From NCBI GenBank assembly GCA_001953115.1, contig LSSL01000632.1:9736-28920 (forward strand): 19,185 nucleotides of DNA. Direction: 5' to 3'. Position numbers and translations under genes: made by a program. This DNA comes from Smittium mucronatum. Lineage: Eukaryota; Kickxellomycota; Harpellomycetes; Harpellales; Legeriomycetaceae. Positions 1-9,914 of the stretch are shown one piece after another. The notes below the pieces were generated by a model, which did not search any database, had not been told where the DNA came from, and saw only the letters and a program-made list of their open reading frames with translations. Numbering within the stretch: position 1 is the first letter of the stretch; the number at the start of each line of letters is the position of its first letter.

Positions 1-133
1 GCAGACTCTTTTCTATAGGTTTGGCTGTTATAATTAATTTTCTGGATAGTTAAAAAATTCAGGCATTTCGGGTATCCTAATCAACTATTCCCATAATCAT
101 GGGTATTTTTATTAGCAAAAGGAAAAGATTTAA

Positions 134-147
134 TTACTCGCGAGTAA
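134..147. repeat. 14-bp perfect palindrome TTACTCGCGAGTAA
   Basis: The two halves TTACTCG and CGAGTAA are exact reverse complements with no spacer. It lies inside the retrotransposon relic, just after the KGKD-like motif. It contains CTCGCGAG, the most G+C-rich palindrome seen in the window. It may be chance; no binding factor is implied. Confidence 0.6.
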
Positions 148-1251
148 CTTTTCTATTAATAAATTCGAAAAATTCCTAAAATGGCAATGGAGAAGGACTT
201 ATAACCCTTCCAGAATAAACAATAATATCAATTAAATTCAAAGATCTAGCCAACTTTTTCTTTAATAAAATAAAATGCATCAAAAATGTTTAATGTGAAT
301 TTAAAATTATCTTATTATTCAATTAAGATTATATTTAAACACCACATCAACATTCAGAATTTATTTAAAAGCAAGAAATAATTTCTAATTCTAGCGCTAT
401 TGCAGTTATTTCACTAGAACAGGAAGCCTACTAAGTCTACTCTAATGTGTTTTGAGCTGAGATACCTTTTATGAATCCTATCATTATTTGATCGTTCATA
501 TCTCTAAAACTCTAGAATCGAAATCATCCATTAGATCACAGCATATCCAATTACTCTGTATTTCAAATTTGAAAAGATGCTAAGCACAAAAATATCATGA
601 TCTTTTTAATAGATGCCGGGTTTATTTTAAAAGTCATAAAATCCGCATTTTAAAAATCGCCTTTAACCAAAGTATATTTAAAACATAACAATTTATTAGC
701 TCTTACACTTATACATTTATTCTTTAAATAAGTAAAGGTATAGTAATATTTAATTAAATTTAGCTAACGTGGATGTCGCATCATATCCCAAAGCGAAATT
801 TCACCTAATCCAAGGAAATGATAAATTAGGTTATTTTCTCATTAGAATTCCAATGCTCGTTTCACTTGAATTTAAACAAATGATCTGAAATCCATATATG
901 TCCCTTTATTTATAGCGGTGTATATATTATTCTAAACACTCCCCAAAACCATATAAATGTTATGATATACAACTTTTTAGAGAAATATATCATCTAAATT
1001 GTTTTATTTACCGTTTTCGGCCTTATAAAACTTGAAATTTTTGAAAAGACGAAGCCCCAAGCACTGATTTGTTTATATTGATATTTAATTTCTTCAATTA
1101 CACCTTTTCTTTATGAAAAAATCATAAAAGTAATGATATTTATAGCGATAAATTACAGAAAATTAAAGTTTAGACTTGTTAGCTTTTTCCTCCAATAATT
1201 ATTTATGTATAATATCATTGTTTAGTTGTATGGAAAATTACTAAAATTAAC

Positions 1252-1274
1252 AAAAAAAAAAAACTTTTTTTTTT
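1252..1274. repeat. Poly(A)-C-poly(T) hairpin
   Basis: Twelve A residues are followed by one C and then ten T residues, which can fold into a simple hairpin. It sits between the 1091-1195 and 1460-1576 blocks of the retrotransposon relic and is probably a later insertion or slippage expansion. Confidence 0.6.
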
Positions 1275-2206
1275 AAAACTGTCATCTTTTAAAGTATCAT
1301 TTTGGATATTGATACTTTTAAATCTAAATCTTCATCCTAGACAATTAAAATGTGGTTAGTTCTTTTTAAAAGTATATCAATAATCTACCTGAATCCATTC
1401 AATTATTATAATAAATAACTTCAATCGGTTAATTTCAATTTAGCTAAATGCACTAATAATTCTTTTATCAAACCAAAAAAAAAATTCACCGAATTACCGT
1501 GCACGAAGAACTTGGAATTGCTGACGTATCCAGGAAATCGGTGAGGATTTTTGTCTTAGATCTCGATTTTATTAATTAAAAAAAATCAAACTCAATCCAT
1601 ATCAGAATAAAGACTTTTTAGAGTATAAAATGGTACCTGAAAACAGCCTCTATTCCAACTTGGATTTTAAAGACAAGTTTCACTTGAAAATTTAATTTAA
1701 AATTTTCTAGATAATATAAGAATTGGGAACTAACAATTTAAAAATCTCTCGTCTTTTAAAATCCTCTATTCGTATTCTATTTAAAAGCATTGGAAAAAAT
1801 TTAGTGCTAATTACCTATAATAGTTAAATAAAAGTGGCTAAAATATAAATCGATTTTTCAAAAGATACAAAGATTGAAATCTATTATTATTTCGTTGTTT
1901 ATTTTATTATACGATAAATCATGAATCATAAAAATATTTAATAAATTTCTAAATTATTCTTGTGTCAAAAAAAAAAATCACTCTTCAATATTTTTTTTTC
2001 AAATAAAATTTATGTTCGACTCTATTTTGGAAAAAATTTCTGAATAGCGATGTTTTCTCTAATTTTTTTTCAATCTGATTTTCATTCATGATATTCGGGT
2101 TATATTACCTGATAATATCAATTTCTCATATGAAATAATGGCGGTATATCAACGCTAATAATTACCTTTTTTTATGTGAGTAAAAAAACCTTTGATAATT
2201 TATAAA

Positions 2207-2230
2207 AAAAAAAATGTAAACATTTTTTTT
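2207..2230. repeat. Perfect A8-TGT / ACA-T8 hairpin
   Basis: Eleven-base arms (A8 then TGT, at 2207-2217, and ACA then T8, at 2220-2230) are exact reverse complements around a two-base loop. It is one of several poly(A)/poly(T) inverted repeats in this flank. No function is evident. Confidence 0.6.
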
Positions 2231-2564
2231 AAAAGGTAAAAGTATTATTCAGAAAAAAATTGTAACACCATTTTACATAAGAAAACATACATACTTATTT
2301 TAGTAGCTATTTTTTCGTACCAAAAAATTGCCTACCACTTTTTCCCCCATAAAATTGATCTTTTGAGTCTCACAATGGTTTTATTAATTTAACCAGTAAT
2401 TTTTTTTTTTTTGATTAATAAAGGCTATATATATTTCATAATTTTGTGTCTTTGTTCTCTCATCGAAACTTGAATGTTCAATATAACATTATCAAATTGG
2501 ATAGCAGATCTAACAGAAGATTATGAAAATAAAACGAAAAAAATTAATACTGGAAGCTGTGTAA

Positions 2565-2584
2565 TTTTTTTTTAAAAAAAAAAA
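2565..2584. repeat. T9-A11 palindromic tract
   Basis: Nine T residues run directly into eleven A residues, giving an 18-bp perfect A/T palindrome. A similar T9-A7 tract lies at 2981-2996. Such tracts are rigid and are expected to exclude nucleosomes, but may simply reflect slippage in AT-rich DNA. Confidence 0.6.
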
Positions 2585-4858
2585 CTCAAACCTTTCATTT
2601 GATATAATATTCAGAATTTTTTTATCTTTTTCTATTTAAAAAGATCTACAAGATATGCCCCTATTTCTCCCCTCAAAATTTCCTAATTTTATTTTACTAA
2701 AAATTTTAAACCAAACAATTTATGACCTAAAACAACCATTTCTTTTATTTTTGGAAACCTGGTATAAATATTGGATTTTAAAAAATAGCATTTGACAATC
2801 CTTCATTATATTGATCTCACCTTACTGGACAGAGAATAAAATCAACAAAATAATTAATTTACATTTTACATATAATTTTTTTTTTTTTTGAAAAAGTGTT
2901 GAAATTCGAAATCAAACAGCACCATTCAACTTTCAACTTGGCATTAGCAAACAATAATCACTGATTTAAACGGGAAGTTATTTTTTTTTAAAAAAATAAG
3001 ATCTAAATATTTATATATTTCTAATAACTAGACCCCCAAATATTCTAGAGATATATATAATCGCACTTAAAAATTTAAACAAAAGAAGTTATAGAGGATT
3101 AAATAATATTTAGTTTTTATATTATATACCTGAAAATATCAGTTTTGAATGATTTGTATGCAAAATGTGCTATTAAAATATTAAAAAAAACAGATAGAAT
3201 GTTTTTTGTGTACTAAATCAAACTCTTGATAATCAAATTTAATTTTCGTGCCACCATCATACAAGAATGTAAATTTTTCAACGGATTTTTAAATATATGA
3301 GGTCAACTACGGAATTTGGAATAAGAGCCAACAAATTTAAACTGTGAATCACCATTATAAATTAATATCTTTTGACAGTGATATAAGAACTGTGAGGAAA
3401 AAATTGACAATATTTATTTTATTTTAATATTCTGTTTTTTAGAAATCTTGTTTTTTTGGAAATCGTGCATAATTATACAAAATATTTGATAAAAAATATA
3501 TATTTAGGATATTAAGAACTTTTATATAGAACTTTGGCTTATTTTATAAAGATGAGAAACTCTTACTTTGTCATCAGAATATTTCTTTTCGCCTTTAAGA
3601 TCTTTAAGCGAAACAAAAAAAACATTACTATATCTAAAATAGCTTCTTTTCCCTCCAATAATTTTTAATTTTACAATGACTTGATAGAAAATTTAAGACG
3701 TCATTTGGATATTCAAGTTTATGAGGATCCTTAAGGATGAAATACCTTTTTAAAATATATAAAATGGTGTTACTAGATTGATCTCATGATTTTCAATCTA
3801 CCATCCCATATAAATAACTATTTTCCCATTATTTGATCTAAATTTTCGTGAAAAAAAATTGGGTAGTTTGAAAAAAAAAAAATTCAAAAATGCGAAATCT
3901 TAGTATCTTTTGCAATAAATAAATCGATAAAACCTACATCGTTATTAGGTTGAAATTATTATAAAGATTTTCAATCTAGTTATCTTATTTTGTGTATTTT
4001 TCATATTCAATTCACGTTTTAGATTTTTAACACATTGTAATGTAAAAAGATCTGAATAAGTGATCGACTAAAGGCATGTGAAATTTAGAAATTTAGATGC
4101 TTTAGATTAACAATTAGCGTTTTTTTTATATCGCCTTATACAAATTATACTCCCAAAAAAAGGTATTTCTTTAGTCGCCCTTAATTCTTTCAAATATAGG
4201 ATCGTTTGATTCCTGTAATAATGGATTTATAATGACAATTGAATGTTTTTTTTTAAGGACTCGATAAATCTTTCGAAAACTATCGCATCTTAACGGCAGC
4301 AACTTATTCTTTTATGAGTTTTAGAATTTGGGGATTTGAATTTAAAATAAAATAAAAAATTTGAATAAAAAGTCTTGAATTTTTCGCAAACGGAACGAAA
4401 TTAAACACTTCTTTATCTTCGACACAAGTTTTGGCCTGTGTATGATAAATTTTAAAACCTTTTTTGGTTGCATATTCAAATTTCAAACCAAGTATTTTAT
4501 TAGAGAAACTTATCATTAAACTTAGAGTATCATCTGTATTTTGTGATTATAAATGAGTCAAAATATGTGGGTATATAATAACTTTAAATGCGAAAAAGAA
4601 ATTTCGATTTAAAATTCAAAAAAAATTTTTTTGGACATTTGATCTAGCTTTCTAAATAGATTAAAATATATTGGATTTTCAATGTGTTAAAATATCATCT
4701 ACATCGCTATAAATTTATTTATATTAGTTGGAAAATTGAAATAAATCACAAATACTCTTTTATTATGGATAAGCTAAAATATAGTGTATATTTTAATGTA
4801 TAATTAGAGGGTCTATAATAGTTATTGGTAAATCAGAATTTATTTGTTTTTCCCATAA

Positions 4859-4993
4859 GTTTTATTTTGGTATCCAGGTAAGTCAATGGTTGATGTTTTT
4901 TTGGGTTTGAGTTTGTTTGGGGATGCGGATTTCGTTAGCTCAAAGCCCAGAATTAGGAGAGGGATCTGGGAGATTTTCAGGTTAGGTCAATGA
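4859..4993 (+). other. Small G-rich island with 44-codon open frame (possible relic exon)
   Basis: The + strand here is markedly G-rich compared with both flanks. A frame open from 4859 to the stop at 4991-4993 has mixed, protein-like composition in its second half (FGDADFVSSKPRIRRG, then IWEIFRLGQ). An ATG at 4886 would leave 35 codons. I recognise no family. A textbook donor, CAG/GTAAGT (junction after 4877), and a TTTTCAG acceptor ending at 4980 would define a 103-base intron, but this would remove the very frame that looks coding, so the two readings conflict. A bulged hairpin pairs GGGTTTGAG (4903-4911) with CTCAAAGCCC (4939-4948), so a structured RNA is a further possibility. It may equally be a fragment of an old mobile element. 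Confidence 0.2.
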
Positions 4994-4999
4994 TGTGTT

Positions 5000-6290
5000 T
5001 TGAAGAAATATTTTTAATATAATTATCGTTTTTAAATACATTTAATCTTTCTTGGGCCAAGAAAATGTTTAAAAACATTTTTGCCAATTTTTTTTTGTAG
5101 CACGGGATTTTATTGTATATTATTTTCGCCAAGAGTATTATTTTCCATTCGAAAATTAAAATTTACTACTGCACTATAGTTTCACATTTTAACTTGAATA
5201 ATAATATCAAATATAAGATTGATATCAGCAATCCATCATTCAACCCATAAAGCGTTAAAAAGATATCCATTATTTTTTTTTCATCAAGATTAGTAGGATG
5301 TAAATAGAGAATTTACAAAGTACTTAAAATATAATTGATCTATTTATCTGTTGTTTGGAGTTCTTGGTTTATTGCCGAGTAATTTGATAAAATTCCGATG
5401 AGAAATTCCATGTTTATCTTTTTGTCTCTATTATTTGGTACTGGTTTACATTTTAGCTTTTTATTTTAGGGGGGAAATTATTTTAAATGGTTATTAAGTG
5501 ATATAAATCCACAATTTAAATAATGTATAAAAGATTATTTTAACCTTATACATTTGAATTGTCAAAAAACAAAAAAATTGATATAAAGAGCTTTCTTCCT
5601 GTACCCGACTGAGTCCTATTCAACTAAAAGTTTATTAGGCTTCTTGTTATATAAATCATTACAGATATGACAAGATCTTAAAAATGATCTATTTGTTCCT
5701 AATTAGGACATCTATTTTTTTTAAGGAACTATTATGTTTTTATTTTCTGCCCTATCAATTTGGAGAGAGAAAATACTTCAGGTGTGTAAAACAGTCGAAT
5801 ATTTACACAAATTTCAATACCCTCTAAAATATACGCAAATTTTGCAGAAAATAAATTATGCTCCACTTTCATCTAAATTGCCTAATAAAGGTAATAACAG
5901 ATATAATCATTTGATTTTATCTGTTTATGAATATATTTATTTCGTAATTAGCGAATTCTAAAATAGCAGTACGGTATCAAAATCGATTTGATAGGGCGGG
6001 AAGATAGTCATGGGTTTCCCCATATTTTTGAGTTATTTTTCGGAAGGCATTGTAGACTTTTCTCTTCAATGTATGTAAATTAATAATAACATACAGTTTC
6101 AGTATCTTTAGATTCTAATGAGCCCATATATTGATATCTTATTTCGTTTTTATTTCATGGAAAGTTTTAATATCAAGTCATTAAAAAATATACTTTTTTT
6201 AAAATCTTAAATTGTTTGAAGAAACATCTAATAATATTCCTTTATAATTCTTGTTTAGAAATTCTCTGTTACTTCACTTAATTTAATTAT
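5000..6290. other. Upstream intergenic region of the protease gene
   Basis: This is AT-rich DNA without a convincing gene. A 75-codon ATG frame at 5734-5961 (75 aa, no signal peptide, no recognised motif) lies about 350 bases before the protease start. Its amino-acid mix is less extreme than the spurious frames elsewhere, but one such frame is not strong evidence. The promoter of the protease must lie here. A TATAAT at 6243-6248 is 58 bases before the ATG, but such strings are common by chance at this composition, so I do not call it. Confidence 0.4.
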
Positions 6291-6305
6291 CTCATTTTTA
6301 TAAGG

Positions 6306-7394
6306 ATGAAATCTACCAACATATATTCTCTGCTCTTGTTAGTGGTAATCGGTTCCTCGAAAGCTGATCAGCAGAACTTTGTTTATAATTCTGATGCTAT
6401 TCAACTTTTAGAAAAAAATACATCTAGCAATCTCAAGATAACCAATGGTAATGTTGCGAATCTTAGTGATTTTCCTTATGCTTCTTCCATCTACGCAGAT
6501 CTCGGTAATTTGTCATATACCTGTACTGGATCGTTGATCGGTAGGGGAGTAATAATGACTGCAGCCCATTGCTTGTATAGTTTTCTGCGTGATAGAACCC
6601 CGGCTTCATCGATGCTTGTATCTGTTGGGAGTAGCTCAAACGCTTTAACAAATCCAAAAGTCTACAACGTGTCTTATACCATACCCTATCCCGATTTTTA
6701 CAAAGGATCTATTGTTGGCGATATCGGGTTAATCATGTATAACCAAACGGAACCTGATTCCATCCCCTATGCTAAAATTTACGGCAATAAAATCACTGAC
6801 GATATTCCTGTTAAGGCCGCTGGTTGGGGAGTTACATCATACTCTGATAATCTTGATCCTGATTTTCCTGTCTTTTTGATGAGCGTTTCACTTCAAATAT
6901 CTTCTACAGATGTGTGTTCTGATCTTTCTAATTCCTGGACTTCGAATGATGGTAATCTCATTTGTGCAGAAACTGTGGATGGCAAGAGTATCTGCTCCGG
7001 GGACTCTGGAGGCCCTTTAGCTTACTCTGGAGTTTCCCCTATGCCCATTATTGGTATAACCAGTTTCTCTAATTCCCTATTTCATGATCCCGAATCTGGT
7101 GAAGGATATAAATGTGGTAGTGAAGGCGAGGCTGATTATTTTACTCACGCCTTTAATTACATTGATTGGATCGTAGAAAATAGTGGGTTGGACAAAGATA
7201 GTTTAATTTACTATGAATTGACTTCCAATAGCTCGAACTCAGATTCAGTCAGTGGTACTTTTTCCGGTTCCACCTTTGTAAGCTCCAACAGCCTCTCGAA
7301 GAATCCTTCATCCGTTAGCCCATCCACTCAGCCTCTTTTCAACTCATTTACCTCAGCTTTAACTCTAATAATATGTTTATTCTGCCTAATTTGA
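6306..7394 (+). CDS. Secreted trypsin-fold (S1 family) serine protease with Ser/Thr-rich tail and possible GPI anchor
   Basis: Endopeptidase of the chymotrypsin/trypsin (S1) family, 362 aa, no introns. Residues 1-20 are a signal peptide (cleavage probably SKA/DQ). Residues 21-44 are a short propeptide. Activation is expected after Lys44, freeing Ile45 of ITNG in place of the usual IVGG. The triad is complete: His88 in TAAHC, Asp139 in GDIGL, Ser234 in GDSGGP. Cysteines fit three standard disulfides: 73-89, 204-220 and 230-270. The S1 pocket is unusual: by motif alignment Ser228 sits at chymotrypsin position 189, Ser255 at 216 and Asp277 at 226, with about 11 extra residues between 256 and 269. 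Sequons NxS/T occur at Asn38, 52, 68, 121, 146 and 308. After the domain (ends about 294) comes a Ser/Thr-rich stalk and a hydrophobic end (351-362), like a GPI signal. The ATG at 6306 is chosen because the signal peptide follows at once, with A at -3. It stands alone; no operon. The 64-codon frame on the opposite strand is a shadow. Secretion and fold are certain; substrate is not. Confidence 0.95.
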   Translation: MKSTNIYSLLLLVVIGSSKADQQNFVYNSDAIQLLEKNTSSNLKITNGNVANLSDFPYASSIYADLGNLSYTCTGSLIGRGVIMTAAHCLYSFLRDRTPASSMLVSVGSSSNALTNPKVYNVSYTIPYPDFYKGSIVGDIGLIMYNQTEPDSIPYAKIYGNKITDDIPVKAAGWGVTSYSDNLDPDFPVFLMSVSLQISSTDVCSDLSNSWTSNDGNLICAETVDGKSICSGDSGGPLAYSGVSPMPIIGITSFSNSLFHDPESGEGYKCGSEGEADYFTHAFNYIDWIVENSGLDKDSLIYYELTSNSSNSDSVSGTFSGSTFVSSNSLSKNPSSVSPSTQPLFNSFTSALTLIICLFCLI

Positions 7395-7419
7395 TTAAAT
7401 ATATTTACACTTTAATTGT

Positions 7420-7456
7420 TTTTTTTCCCAATTTTCTTCCCTATTTTTTTCCCAAT
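7420..7456 (+). repeat. 3' UTR pyrimidine tract with 13-bp direct repeat
   Basis: TTTTTTTCCCAAT occurs at 7420-7432 and again at 7444-7456, within a T/C-rich stretch just after the protease stop codon. It probably lies in the 3' untranslated region. Its role, if any, is unknown; slippage duplication is the simplest explanation. Confidence 0.55.
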
Positions 7457-7469
7457 AATCTCGTTTTTT

Positions 7470-7475
7470 AATAAA
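7470..7475 (+). terminator. Candidate poly(A) signal AATAAA for the protease mRNA
   Basis: A canonical AATAAA lies 76 bases after the stop codon and is followed at once by TGTGT, a GT-rich element of the kind found near cleavage sites. Position and context fit, but the hexamer is common by chance in DNA this rich in A and T. Confidence 0.45.
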
Positions 7476-8779
7476 TGTGTATAATATCTTTACTTATTTC
7501 CTTTTCTGAAGTTCATTTTCCGTTTTTAATTAGAGATAATACTTTACATTTCTTTAGTAATTTAAGTAAATATCAACGAAAAAAAAAAAGTGTCAATTTC
7601 AATTTTAAATTGCTGAAAATTCTGTAAATGGTTTAGATTTATTACCTAATCCATGCTTCGATCTATATATTTGTAAAAATATAAGAGATTTTTTCGATAA
7701 GTTTTTGCAGAATTAGGAAACATAATTTTTATTATTCAATGTAACCATAGTCTGTATCGATTATATACAGTTAAAGGATTTAATTATTTTTCTTTTGCTT
7801 GAGAAAAAAATGGAATTAAAACATCAATTATGGATACAAATCATCAGATTTTTACGATTGAGTCTAGTTTTTTAATATGAAACAAACAAGGAAAAAACGA
7901 AATCGAAGTTCTTTATTGAGTCTATCTGTATCTTAACAAACCCTATCTTTAATCATCATTTTCTTTACACCGCAAAAAAATAATTAAGTTCAGAAATTCA
8001 AATCTTCAGTTTATATCCCACATCTCTATTAATTCATATCTAATAATAAAATATATATATACTTTCCGATTATTATTATTTGTTTTTTTGAATTTTATTC
8101 GAAATGATAATGTATTGATTAAAATTTATATCAGCCTGAATCACTTGTCTAATTATTTTTGTTGGAATTTTTTATATATCTACCGCATTTTTGGCAAACC
8201 ATCTTCTTTTTCATCGACTTTTTCGATAAGGATGTCTTTCTTCCTTTTCAATTACTGTTATTTTTATGAAACATAAAATTGATTCTGCCTATAACCCTCC
8301 AAAACGCAGCTAATAAAAATCAGTAATAGGGTTTTTGGCATTAAAAAAACAAAATCTTATTTAACCTATGCCAGGAATAAACTCACATATCTGAGCACTA
8401 AACTCATTTATTTTTGGTTCTTTTTAGTTTGATCAACTAATATAGCTAGTAGATAGGATGGAGGGATAGTGTTTTCTACGTATATTGAAAGAGTGTAGAT
8501 ATTAAATAAAATTCTATCGATATAAAAGCTCTTTTAAAAAAAATAACACTCGGTAATTACGTGCATATTTTTTTATATGTTGAATTTAATATTAAAAAGT
8601 AGCCAAATTTATAAACTCGGTATCAATTTATGAATTTTTTTACTCCTTTGTCAAGAACACTTTTTGGTGCTGAAATTTATTAGGAGAAAATACTTTTAAA
8701 ACATTTGCTAATTGTTTTGGTGATTTTTATTATAAAAGGGTTTGGAAATGTTAAACAAAACAGAAAAAAATACAAATAC

Positions 8780-8811
8780 AAACTTGTGTATTAAATAATT
8801 AACACAAGTTT
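8780..8811. repeat. 10-bp inverted repeat (AAACTTGTGT / ACACAAGTTT)
   Basis: Exact 10-bp arms at 8780-8789 and 8802-8811 flank a 12-base AT loop, and T-rich sequence follows on the + strand. The arms are not simple homopolymers, which makes chance a little less likely. It could be a hairpin in a transcript or the remnant of a small element; nothing else supports either. Confidence 0.6.
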
Positions 8812-9296
8812 ATTTTTTATAAGTGGTGTGGGCAAAAATATTACTTTAAAAAAGGGAGTTAAAGATTTATAGCGCAGTTGAAACTACCATTAATTAATAC
8901 AAACAGCCAATACTTATCTCTCTCTAGTTAATTGGTATTTTTACCTTTGGTCATTTTATTAACTTTTTTTAGGGGTAGAAAATACATGAGTACAATTAAA
9001 ATTTCCTTTATTTGAAATGATCCAAAAAATATTTAAAACCTTATAGTTGTAATTAAAAAAAGTTTAAATAGTAAAATCGAATCAATTTTGATTAATAATA
9101 TCAGATTAGAGTATTAATGATCAAATATCAACCTATATCGCAAATTATGTAAAAACTAAATTTAGACACATCGAGTATTTTTAAATCAAAATGAATTAAA
9201 TAATGGCAAAAAAAAATATTCGTACTTATAGTGAAAAATAAATAATATTTAATAAATCAATTCAATTAAAATCAAAATTACCAATGGTCAAAATAA

Positions 9297-9321
9297 TATA
9301 TATATATATATATATATATAT
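9297..9321. repeat. (TA)12 microsatellite
   Basis: About twelve uninterrupted TA dinucleotides, a simple sequence repeat likely to vary in length between isolates. Confidence 0.9.
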
Positions 9322-9890
9322 TGGGAAAATTCAATCCTCATAAGGGAAATTTACCACAATGAAATCAAACTGAAAATCTCAAATTTAATTAATTCTGTCA
9401 GTTTTTTTAATCAAAAGTCTATCTATTTTTCAGAGTTTATGTGATATAAATGGAAAAAATTAGACTTATTGCGCAATTTCATGATTCTTGTAATTTCAGG
9501 TTTTAATATTAAAAATTCATTTAAATGATGCTGAAATATCCGTATATGAAGGTAAATGGGAAATTTTCAAGATTAAAAACTCACCAATTGAAACAATATT
9601 GGATTCGATACTCTCTACACATTTTCACATCAAATTAACTCGATTTTTTAAAAATATTGATTGAAAATTATCTATATGTACACAAATTTGCTTTTTTTCT
9701 TGGTTCTTTGGATGGATTTAATTTAGAATTTTAAATACACGATTTGATTCAAATCCATTTTATATTGTTTTAATTTATTTCTTAATCTAAAAATATATAT
9801 ACTTCCTATAGTAATAATCGCCAGAAGTAGTTAATTGCTATAAAAAAAGAAGCCATTTACTAGATCCATTTGTTTAAAAAAAAAAATTGT

Positions 9891-9914
9891 TTGATTTTGA
9901 TTTTGATTTTGATT
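9891..9914. repeat. (TTGATT)4 microsatellite
   Basis: Four perfect tandem copies of the hexamer TTGATT, directly after an A10 run (9877-9886) and TTGT. Hexamer repeats beside a poly(A) run can mark the 3' tail of a retroelement, but no element body is recognisable upstream. Confidence 0.85.

Larger units (their letters stand above)
1..1690 (+). pseudogene. Decayed non-LTR (LINE-type) retrotransposon, reverse transcriptase relic, left end outside window
   Basis: I read this as the remains of a LINE reverse transcriptase. No intact frame exists, but pieces resembling its motifs follow each other in the expected order and spacing on one strand. Frame 1: FP-stop-SW (88-102) and KGKD (118-129), like the P..W....KKGD start of LINE RT domains. 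Frame 3: VISLEQEAY (405-431), like motif A (DLEKAYD), then VF-stop-AEIPFM (about 441-467), a worn motif B (573-602), and a possible degraded YADD (693-722). Frame 1: an open stretch 754-885 with YPKAKF and IPMLV, like the region after YADD (N..KSK.M ... IP.v..fKYLG). Frame 2: 1091-1195 (KIIKVMIFIAINY, like II..vl.p...YG.E), 1460-1576 (EELGIADVSRKS) and 1637-1684 (PTWI then SFT-stop). At least three frameshifts and many stops show it is dead. Each match is weak alone; the case rests on their joint order, strand and spacing. No target-site duplication or poly(A) end was identified. Confidence 0.52.
1700..4850. other. AT-rich non-coding stretch, no supported gene
   Basis: This stretch is dominated by A and T runs with stops in all frames. 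The longest frame that starts with ATG is 70 codons on the - strand (4304-4516); it has no recognisable motif, signal peptide or domain, and I do not call it a gene. The part nearest 1700 may still hold the worn 3' end of the LINE relic. Several poly(T)/poly(A) palindromes occur here and the clearest are listed separately. I see no tRNA, no LTR pair and no terminal inverted repeats. Confidence 0.6.

Noticed and set aside
2011..2021. GTTCGACTC, resembling a tRNA T-arm
   Set aside because: No acceptor, D-arm or anticodon stem can be folded around it.
4304..4516. 70-codon ATG frame on the - strand
   Set aside because: It has no motif, signal peptide or neighbour support. Frames of this length occur by chance over 19 kb on both strands, although its amino-acid mix is better than most; only homology or transcripts could revive it.
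5734..5961. 75-codon ATG frame on the + strand upstream of the protease
   Set aside because: No recognised domain, no ATG-context or intron evidence tying it to the protease gene, and composition close to background.
6463..6657. 64-codon frame on the - strand inside the protease gene
   Set aside because: It is the antisense shadow of the real coding sequence, which carries the catalytic motifs.
8088..8276. 62-codon frame on the + strand
   Set aside because: It starts at TTG, not ATG, in a eukaryotic-looking sequence, and is made of residues expected from T-rich DNA.
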